Origin: Mytilinidion resinicola
Lineage: Eukaryota; Ascomycota; Dothideomycetes; Mytilinidiales; Mytilinidiaceae
Length of the DNA stretch: 64,000 bases
Assembly: GCF_010093595.1 (NCBI RefSeq)
Contig: NW_022985445.1
Coordinates: 1,399,787 to 1,463,786 of the forward strand
Reading direction: 5' to 3'
Shown here in pieces: positions 55,963 to 64,000 of the stretch. The stretch's first letter is position 1, and each line of letters starts with the position of its first letter. The translations under genes were made by a program, and so were the position numbers. The notes under the pieces were generated by a model. It was not told where the DNA came from. It ran no database searches and worked only from the letters and a program-made list of their open reading frames with translations.

Positions 55963-58031
55963 TCAAGCGGTCCTAAGCCGCTTCCCAGCATGTTCGCCAT
56001 CCGTCGTCTGTCGCTCTAGTGTCTTCCAGTTTGGCTTCTCCTTCCCCAAGTCTGTTCCAGTGCTCAGACCTGACAAATTTGAGCTAGGGTCTTGGATTTC
56101 AATCGTCGTCGCATTTGCATGTTTCTCGGGTTCAGAGGAGGCTTTTTCCGGCTTTGCGATCGATTGTGGGGACGAAAGTGTCCACGGAGCCTCGATAGAG
56201 AAGGATAACAGCTCACGATCCTTGTTTCGCGCGGTGATCTTCTTCGTTTTCTTGTGGATATCTTGTACCACGTCCTCTTGAGGCAAGGTTTGTGGGTGAG
56301 ATAGTGAGTCGTTACTCTTATTGTCCGACCTATCACTGCTGCTTTCCTCACGGCCCGCGTCTTCCCAGTCGCTATCCTCGCCATTCTTTATATGGCGATT
56401 GAAGGCTTTCTCCAATTTATCGGCTTGGCGTTGATGGCTCTCAAGGGAGAAGAAGCTCGGTCGATGCTGCTCACGGACTGACGATCCTTCGCCATTGCCT
56501 TGCCTTTCATCTTCTTCCTCTTCATCAATGGCCTCGGAGTAATCCCACATCTCTTTGAGCTCGCCGCGGACCAGCGCAGTGCCCCATATCGAGACTAGAA
56601 CACCAGGGACCAGGTATAATAAGGCAGGCTGGGCATGACCATATATTTGCATGACTCCCAGGGTTGTGAGCATACCAACGACATATCCCACAAGACTGGC
56701 GTTGAAATATGTTTTGGGGAACGTAAAGTGAGGTTGTTGGGAAGCAAGCAGAAAGGAGAAGAGTGGGCGACCGGTCCAAGTGTGAGTCCAGAAATGCTCG
56801 CTCCAACGGCCGGAGAGAGAGAAGTATTTCTCCTTGACGATAGTGGGTTTTACGCCATCACCAAGGTCCAAAGCTGGGGCCGACTGAGTCTGCTTTCTTA
56901 GGTAGAATAGGTAAAGATCATATCGGAGCGCGAGTCCGATCATGATGCCAGGTAGTACCACGTCGCCGAGGCCCAACATTGCGTGTGATCGAATGGCAGG
57001 ATCTGCGCTAGGGGATGAAGGCCGAGGAAACATGAGCTTGATTGGGACATCGAGGGATGTGGCAACAGTGACCATCATCGGGCTTTGGTTCTGTTAGCTC
57101 CATGCATTCGGGAAGGGGTATGGCATATACATGCAACTTACGTGAAGAAGACAAAGTAAATGTCGTAGACGAATAGCGCGCCGAGAATAAGGCTCCCCGT
57201 GGCAAAGGTTGTGGGTGACATGAGCTGTAGGGCTCCGTACGAGAAACCAAAGCCCATCAGGTTGGTCAGGTACCAAGGCTTGTCAACAAAATTGAAGTAA
57301 GTCACTGCCGCAAGAGCTATGACCGCACCAGCCACACCATGGCTTCCAATCTTCATTTTAGCAGCAACTATTCGATGAATATACATCCGAATTATCCACT
57401 TATTGCTGGGCATAGCTCTATCAGTCCATAGAACGTTCCGAACCCGTAGGGGTAGCGGTATGCGAGAAAGAAACCCGGGAAGAGGCGAATGGACGACATC
57501 GCTGGCTTTACCGTTGCCAAAGACCGGTTTCGCGGTTTTGTCCACGTTGCTGACTTGGTATAACGTGCCTCCGAGCGCGTATCGTTTCGGGAATATAAGG
57601 GAATGGCCAATATCCAAAGCATCCGTGACCAGTCGGGAAACCGAGAACACGCCAAAGATGGCAAAGTATCCATTGAGAATCTTGTTGAGCAGCGCAGGGT
57701 CCTTGAGCCACTTGAGCAAGAAGTATAGCCCAGCCAAAGTTGTGCCTGCCATGAGGGGAAACATCAGAGCATCTCTGGGCGAAAGACCCTCCATCCTCTG
57801 GTATTCCTCTTCCTCATCCTCTTCATCGTCCTCGTCAGTCGCAGACTTCTTGTTTTTCTTGTCCGGCTTTGCCGCGGAGGACGGGGGAGACAGTGATGCG
57901 TGAGCGCCGGCGTAGATAGGGAAGACGGCCGACACGAGGAGGTGGAAGTAGGTGGGTAGCATTGGCTGTACGAGCGCGAACTCGTAGGCAACGCGGCCAA
58001 AGGCCTGGGCTATTGGGCCTGGATCCGACAT
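55963..58031 (-). CDS. Signal peptide peptidase (intramembrane aspartyl protease)
   Basis: SPP-type proteases cleave transmembrane helices, such as left-over signal peptides, in the ER membrane; the yeast relative is Ypf1. Two exons, complement of 55963..57082 and 57142..58031, give 669 residues. Catalytic motifs are YD in LFVYDIYFVFFT (Asp near 290) and GLGD in SHAMLGLGDVVLPG (Asp near 337). The PAL motif is in QPALLYLVPG (near 450). The intron lies between the two Asp codons. Only the acceptor CCAAAG at 57083 keeps the frame with donor GTAAGT, whereas the nearer CTAACAG acceptor would not. An acidic loop (DEDDEEDEEEEYQ, near residue 65) and a C-terminal hydrophilic tail of about 190 residues are additions to the core. 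Confidence 0.93.
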
Positions 58032-58998
58032 GTCGAGGTATTTGGAGAGTGAGGAAACAAGAAGGAAAGGAAATCAGATATGCACTACACCATACCGGTC
58101 GCGATATCCACTGGGAATTGGATGTGCAGGTGGAGGAGTTTGTCAACTGCGAAGACGTGGTCGTTCCAAACAAACCCACCTCCGCCAAGGCCCTGCATGA
58201 CGTTCGGACAGACATTTTTAGTGGAGGTCGTCCGTGATTCGTTCATTTATGGTGCATTTTTAGTATCAAGTTGAGTGAAACACATGTTCGTTAAGGTGTT
58301 ATCACGAAATAAAACTCGGTGTTCATTCAAATAGTGTTCATAGTTGTTACTGGCATATCCCCGCGGCGCCTAAAGTGAACCCGCTGGAAACAACCCTCAT
58401 TTTAGTATTGAGTTCGTTCGCCTAACATCATGGTCCGATTTGGCGTGTCATAAATCTTACATGTTCTGAACATTGTAGTGTCCCGGACGTCGTATGATAA
58501 AAGAGCATGATGTTCGCACGACATGATCATCCACTAAATCAAATCCGACCCCGAATCGCACTCCCGTCAACACCTAGGTAGCGAGCACATAAGCCTTCCT
58601 TTGAGGCAGCCCTAAATTGTGCATAGATCTACGCGCCCTCTTTCATTCTTCATATTAATGTCTTCCATCTTCAATCCAATTTCTTACAAAGATTCACGGA
58701 CACCATTGTTTGAAGTGGCCTAGCGAATTACTGGTCATTGAAACGACTCAGCTTTGGTATTGCTCGGTTTTCTTTACGAAGTAACCCTAACGAGGGATCA
58801 GATAGTGGCAGACAAGGGTCCGCAGATCTGTAACGAGGCATTGAAAGAGCGAAAGAATTCAGAAGAGAAATCGGAAGCGTTCAATGAAGTGACTTCTGAG
58901 ACTCTTTGACATTGAAAACCCCGGATCAACTGACTATCCGGCGTCTCTATGGTGTTGATACATTTGTACATTGAAGCAGCCGTCCGTCGCTAATTGTA
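58032..58998. other. Intergenic region
   Basis: This is the 5' flank of the SPP gene and the 3' flank of the complex I gene. No gene is seen. Confidence 0.6.
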
Positions 58999-59459
58999 TC
59001 ATATTATCGACTTGACCAGCTCTGTAACTTTGCTCTCGATCGCCTTGTCGTCTAACCCTGAGAGGTTTGTCAATACTTTTCGCACAGTATCTAGATAGCG
59101 GCCAAACGTACCCATCAGTGTAATCATCTTCTCTTTCCCGAACTCTGCATATTCAATTAGCCCTTCTCCAAAATCAAGCCAAATGCGCCCAATTGCTGCC
59201 GGGTCCACGCACCATATCTCGCATACACCTTCGGTTCGACTCCTAGGGCTTCTCGGATCATAATGGGTGTGTGCGGGTTGTGCTTCTTCATTGTCGGATA
59301 GGTGCGCGTAAGGAATGTCCTGTAGTTGCTTCAATCAGTATGCCTCAACCTGCCTCTCAATTGGATTACCTACCTCGTGGCAGCGCTATGCTCCGACGTC
59401 TGACATAGCAGGAATCGCAGCTCCTTCAGGGAATTGGTGAAGCCATACTTGGTAGCCAT
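58999..59459 (-). CDS. NADH dehydrogenase (complex I) B8/NDUFA2 subunit
   Basis: This is an accessory subunit of mitochondrial complex I with a thioredoxin-like L51/S25/CI-B8 domain. Four exons, complement of 58999..59057, 59112..59144, 59213..59319 and 59374..59459, give 94 residues, the expected size. The protein begins MATKYGFTNSLKELRFLLCQ and continues TSEHSAATRTFLTRTYPTMK and KHNPHTPIMIREALGVEPKV. It ends GLDDKAIESKVTELVKSII. The 54-bp last intron is in phase and free of stops, so a retained form would add 18 residues. The gene is head to head with a mitochondrial pyruvate carrier gene. Confidence 0.93.
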
Positions 59460-59682
59460 TGTGACGTGTGGTTGGATCGAGCAGTGAGAGCTGCAAGTGT
59501 CGTCGTTGCCCAAGCTGGAGATCCGACGGAGTTCTTGGCACGGCGAAACCGCAGCGCTCCGAAGCCGCACCCTCTCAACGCCCGGGTAATCAGTCAAAGG
59601 ACCCTCAACCACAGCCATCGCCCTCTCTTCTCTCCTCTCCTTCGGTTTTCTCTGCTCGCAATCGCCTGCTCCCGCCGCCAAA
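59460..59682. promoter_or_regulatory. Compact bidirectional promoter, complex I B8 / MPC2
   Basis: Only 223 bp separate the two start codons, and both products act in mitochondria. The side next to the carrier gene is C/T-rich (CTCTCTTCTCTCCTCTCC, 59622-59639), as in many fungal leaders. No specific factor site is named. Confidence 0.65.
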
Positions 59683-60492
59683 ATGTCTGCCCGCCCTTCC
59701 TACCGCCTCTTCCAGGCGTCCCGGGCATTCTTCCGCCAGCCGCTGCTACGGCGTCGCATCAACACAGCTGCTCAGCCAGAGGCTCCTGCCCAGGGCGGCA
59801 TTGCGAAAATATGGAACAGCCCGGTTGGCCCGAAGACGGTTCATTTCTGGTAAGAGACCGCTCTTTATATCCCCTCTGGCACTATGACAATGTCAACTCC
59901 GATTAAATCACAAACAGTCATACTCCGAGCATTGAGAGGTCAGATTTGCTAACATGGCTTTCACTCAGGGCACCTATCATGAAGGTATTCAGACCTCTTC
60001 CAATCCGACCTCCAGCACTCCCGAGAAACCCTACATCCCGCGCACGCGACCCTTTCCCAAAGTCCGACATGATTTCCGAACTCTCAGACGGACTAACTCT
60101 ATCCAGTGGGCTCTCGTCCTAACAGGCGTTTCTGACTTCTACCGCCCGACGGAGTCCCTCTCCCTCACTCAGAACGGCGCCCTCATGGCCACCGGCGCCA
60201 TCTGGACCCGATGGTGCTTCGTTATCAAGCCGCGGAACATCTTGTGCGCCACCTCCCTCATAAAGCCTCCCTCAAGTTCCTGTACTGACAACATCACAGT
60301 CTGGCCGCTGTCAACTTCTTCCTCTTCATCGTGGGCACAACCCAAGTTACCCGTATCTTGATCTGGCAACGCTCGCAGGCGGGCCAGCCGATCACCGAGG
60401 AGGCCAAGGCTCTGGCGGTTGAGGCGAAGGATGAGGTCACAGCGAAGACGGAGGAGGCTGTTGATGCGGTGAAGAAGTATGCTGGCAAATAA
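59683..60492 (+). CDS. Mitochondrial pyruvate carrier subunit (MPC2/MPC3-like)
   Basis: MPC heterodimers import pyruvate across the inner mitochondrial membrane. Four exons, 59683..59849, 59969..59984, 60107..60243 and 60300..60492, give 170 residues. The second exon is a 16-nt micro-exon coding APIMK around its junctions. The N-terminus is an Arg-rich presequence-like stretch (MSARPSYRLFQASRAFFRQP). The core is GPKTVHFWAPIMKWALVLTG with VSDFYRPTESLSLTQNGALM, then TGAIWTRWCFVIKPRNILFL and NFFLFIVGTTQVTRI. These are family signatures. The C-terminal tail is Lys/Glu/Ala-rich and longer than usual. The gene is divergent from the complex I subunit gene. Confidence 0.93.
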
Positions 60493-60858
60493 GTGGGCGG
60501 ATTGGAGGGGCGAGACGAGACAGAGGTGCACCTTACAGCGTGAATTCTGGGCCTGCAGAGGCTAGTTTACTGGGCGTATCTGTAGCTCTATTTTCGATTA
60601 AACAAGCAGGCGGTTGGTTTTGCAGTGCTTTTGAGCCATGAGTAATACATCGGGCGTTTATTCTTTTCTCTACACAATATTAGAAAGTGAAATGATGAGG
60701 TAGTGTGTGACAATACACGCAATACCACCTCCTCGATCGTCTTGAAACGTTCCCGTTCACATTAGAGAACCATTCGTGTTTGTAAGTGTGCTGTCATATG
60801 TATTGAACTATAAAGGAAATCAGAGGGGTATCTCAAACAATCTAGACAACCACCACCC
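60493..60858. other. Convergent intergenic region
   Basis: This lies between the 3' ends of the pyruvate carrier gene and the large unrecognised gene. No gene is seen. Confidence 0.6.
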
Positions 60859-63854
60859 TCAAACCCTCACCACAACCCGAACCCCCAGTCCCCTCGCCTC
60901 CCTAACACAACACCCGATACACGACCTCCCCACCCTCCCAATAATCGCATGCACTCCCCTCTCCGCACACCACGCCCTCGCCAGCAACTCCAAATCCCAC
61001 TCGCCCCTCGCATCCAGCACAAGCACCTCCCCAACCTCCACTACTCCATCCTCTCCTTCCTCCCAAACCGGCGCCTCAAATCCTTCCTCTAGGACATCCG
61101 CCACGCTCACGACCCGGTACTTATACGACGCATGCAGCGGATGCGCAGGGAGCGCTTTCCCCTTCAGCGCGAGCCACTCCGACTCTGCCTTCGCTTGCTT
61201 CTGCGCAGCCAAGACTGCTTCTGCGTCAACGACACTCGGGCGAGGGGCGGCGGATTCGGTGTCCGGGGGATGTGAGGCGAGGGGGTTGAAGCCGTGAGAG
61301 CTCCGGCGGGCGAGAGTGATGCGCTTCGAGGCGGTGCGAGATAGGAGGCGGGCGTTTGGGTTTGCGGGAGGGATGCAAGGGAAGGAGGAAATGAAGGAGA
61401 TGTCGTGGGTGAGGGTGAGGGTGTGCGATGTGGAAAGGTTGGAGAAGATGAGAGTGGCGGTTGAGGGGGGACCTGGCGGGATCGAGTCGGTGGAGGAAAG
61501 AGAGTTGGCGTCAGCGTCAGCGCCGGGGCTAGGGGCGAGGGACCATTCGATGAAGTGAATGGAAGGAAGGGGTGGAATGGAGAGATCTAGGGGTAGGACG
61601 AGGTCTTCGGGCTTGACATTGGAAATATCCATGCCTGGGATTACGGCCGAGACGTCGGCGATCCTATCGCCATTCTTTATGAGTGGTTCTTTATCTGGAG
61701 GGGGTTGTTTGCTTGACGTGGTGACCCAGCCGTCGACGTGAGCTGACGGTAGACGGGGAATTGATATCCAGCCCATGCATTCGACGGCGCCGTCAATGCA
61801 TGATAGGACACGACCAATAACGCAAGTCTTGCTCCACCAGCACCTCTCCGCGTATAAGAAACCGCCGTAGAGACTTGCTGTGTCCCCAAGCGCGGAAATA
61901 GCCAGCTTGTCGTTCTCCAGAAGAGTTGAGATCAGGAAGTGTGAGATAGCCTCGCCAGGTAAGATTAGGCCAGTCAGATACGCTCTGCTCAACCAACCAC
62001 CTATGTCAAGCGGGTTTGCAACGCTGTTCTCTATGCTCGAGAACAATGTGGCTGAGGGACTCAGTTGTACAGATCGTTGCGTATTATCTCGGCTTAATGC
62101 TGGACGTTTGGTAGGTGTGCCAAAGTAGCTGTTTCTAGCACTAATAGCGGAACGAGGAGAAGCCAGAGGGGTGCTATATATGCTGGGAGATGTTGGCGTG
62201 GCAGGATCTAAGTATTTACCAAGACCGGAAGGTTTGTTTTTAGCATCCTTTGATGAGCCTGGAATAGCCAGCTTGTGTGATAAATCGTCTGTGATAAGAT
62301 CGATATTGGGCCACTGAAGGGATTCCACAAAGTGAAGTAGGCCTGAAAGCTGTAGTGATTGATGACGAGGAAGTAGGAGCACATCTGGTTCAGGGGCTGC
62401 TTGTCGCTCCTCCGGCTTTGCCAGAACCGCAGAAAAGAAGCCTCGCAAGCTCGACGATTGATCTCTCGGTGTTTCTGGTGTCGTTATGACAGCTTGAACA
62501 TTCTCCAGAAAGCGACGAGCGAGTACCAGATCCCAGTCCGTCTTCCGTGATTTGAGACTTGTGAAACTGCGTAGTTCTTCTGCGGTTACTTGTGTTGAGG
62601 TATCATCTCCATAGTTGACGGAGATGGCGTCTAGTCGAACCAGAAGTTCACAAGACAGGGATATCTGAAGGAGAAGAATATCTCGATCTGACCATGTTTG
62701 CTCGGGGTTGCTGATGTTCGGAGGCTCGTCGTCAGCTGCTGCATCAGCAGCCGTCCATAGAACTTGCCCAAGTCTTATGCGCCACTCTACAAGACTAAAG
62801 TCGAACCAAATGCCTTTCAGCCTCAGTATATTCAACAGAGTCTCTATCTGCACTTTGAGTCCTGTGGGATCAAGGGTGTCGGCATCAAATCGCGGAGGCG
62901 AGAGGAACTTTCCAAAAAGGTTGGCGTACATGTCCCCTGAAGATTGCTTGTCCAGTATCGTTTTGGTAGAGCCATTTTGCCGCAAAGACAGCCATAGCTC
63001 ACCAAATTCAACCAATCGCTCATAGATCATGACTGAATCGACGCTTCGAATGCCAAGCCTTTCGGGGTTGTTGTGCAGCAGCTCTCTATTCCGTACGTCT
63101 TCCGATAGCCCATTCTTGTCGGCCACCTCTTCTACACCTAAGTCTAGATTATCCGAGATAGGCAGCTGGAGGAAGTGATCAAATCCAACAGTCCCCGGCT
63201 CTACTCCGTTCGCACTGAGCATGCTTGGAACTTCCACGACATCAATGTTATACCCAACATAGGGCTCGTTCGTTTCGTCGCGGGCGATTTCCACAAAAGG
63301 TGCTACGTGGGGCCTGAGTGTAGCTGCAGAGAAGGCAGGATGGCTCAGAGGAAGCGAGTCGGAAAGGTTCCGCGTCTGTGCTCCAGAATCCCAGGGACAT
63401 GATGCAGTTGGCTCTGGTATATCTCGTCTACTAATGATTGTATACTGGGGAGCTCCGGAGAAGAGGGTCCGCAAGTCCTTTTCGCTGACCGTTTCGTCTG
63501 GAGGGGGAGTCGGAAGTTGTTCTGGTGTGGGTTGATTGTCCACTCCACTTGTCGACACCTCCTTCTTGGGCGTATCTGAAGGAGTTTGCTCGAGGGGTTC
63601 GGCGTGCTTCGACTGTTGGGTGTCTTGGCGTGGAAGTGAGGCCTGTGGTGGGGCAATCTGCTATTTGGAGGGCTTATCAGTTCACATTTCCATAGAAATA
63701 AGAGGGGGCTTCGAAGGTATGAAGTAATTACCTCATCCTGCTCCCCAGTGTTCCGCCGCCTGGACTTGAAGAAGTCTAACAATCTGTTCCGCTTCTTCTT
63801 CTGTCCCCCAGGCACCTCTTGCACGAGCTTCTGGCGTTTCCTCAATAGAGCCAT
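60859..63854 (-). CDS. Large unrecognised fungal protein
   Basis: I do not recognise a family. Two exons, complement of 60859..63660 and 63732..63854, give 974 residues. The first exon encodes a basic start (MALLRKRQKLVQEVPGGQKK), possibly a nuclear-type signal. A disordered Pro/Thr/Glu-rich part leads into a long helical central region (residues about 130-430). A Ser/Pro-rich linker follows, then a compact block with ALGDTASLYGGFLYAERCWW followed by SKTCVIGRVLSCIDGAVECMGWISIP. Near the C-terminus, HASYKYRVVSVADVLEEG and LLARAWCAERGVHAIIGRVG end in a Cys pair motif, SCIGCCVREARG. Its even coding character and intact length of 2.8 kb argue for a real gene. No function can be inferred. Confidence 0.8.
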
Positions 63855-64000
63855 GCTGAGCGAGGAGTTGTGGTACAAACACTAGGAGTAGTGTCATGCT
63901 GGCGGTTTGGCCACGAGAGGTAAATGTAATTGAAACGAGAGCGGGCCAAGGCCTGGGGGTGTTTCGGAACAGCTGCAAGCAAGGCAGCGCAGCAGTGCTG
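63855..64000. other. Window end, 5' flank of the large unrecognised gene
   Basis: Nothing is supported in these last 146 bases. Confidence 0.6.

Noticed and set aside
57403..57903. 166-codon plus-strand frame
   Set aside because: Antisense to signal peptide peptidase.
1..64000. CRISPR arrays, bacterial insertion sequences, operons with ribosome binding sites
   Set aside because: Intron-rich fungal genes throughout; no regularly spaced repeats or prokaryotic signals were seen.

Overview
The window looks like nuclear DNA of a filamentous ascomycete (Pezizomycotina; Dothideomycetes would fit, but this is inference). Genes are split by many short introns of about 45-125 bp with GT..AG ends and CTAAC/CTAAG-type branch sites. 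The gene content is fungal: CHS5, a Pth11/rhodopsin-type receptor, DAL5-like and sugar MFS carriers, a fungal bZIP, a yeast-type amino acid permease and TRM44. The mobile DNA is decayed and AT-shifted, with G-to-A and C-to-T changes that resemble repeat-induced point mutation (RIP). I support 23 protein genes. For 22 of them I could join exons into an intact reading frame; the 5' end of the F-box-like gene near 54.8 kb is unresolved.

Layout. 1-3.7 kb: no convincing gene, GC-rich at first. 3.7-12.4 kb: ECM29 (minus) head to head with a UBA-UAS-UIM-UBX protein (plus), a ubiquitin/proteasome pair. 13.0-15.0 kb: amino acid permease. 15.6-19.5 kb: Cys-rich GPI-type wall protein, an Mpv17/PMP22 protein and a bZIP factor. 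19.5-26.1 kb: a repeat-scarred zone around an orphan multi-spanning membrane protein and an Mx-like dynamin. 26.3-33.5 kb: CHS5, a EutQ-like cupin with an N-myristoylation-type start, V-ATPase subunit E and a NIPA-type transporter. 34-43.5 kb: Pth11-like receptor, carboxylesterase, SRR1-like protein, sugar transporter and GNA1. 43.5-51.5 kb: a gene-poor AT-rich island with a 410-bp MITE, TRM44 and a piggyBac relic. 51.5-63.9 kb: DAL5-like MFS carrier, F-box-like protein, signal peptide peptidase, complex I B8 subunit head to head with a mitochondrial pyruvate carrier subunit, and a large unrecognised protein.

Most genes are housekeeping. No biosynthetic cluster is evident, and I found no clear new multi-gene system. 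The best leads are two functionally matched divergent pairs (ECM29/UBX with a PACE-like site; complex I B8/MPC2 with 223 bp between start codons), the putatively lipidated EutQ-like cupin, the MITE, the piggyBac copy whose two recognisable catalytic Asp positions both read Asn, and a dispersed repeat family that does not look like any standard element.
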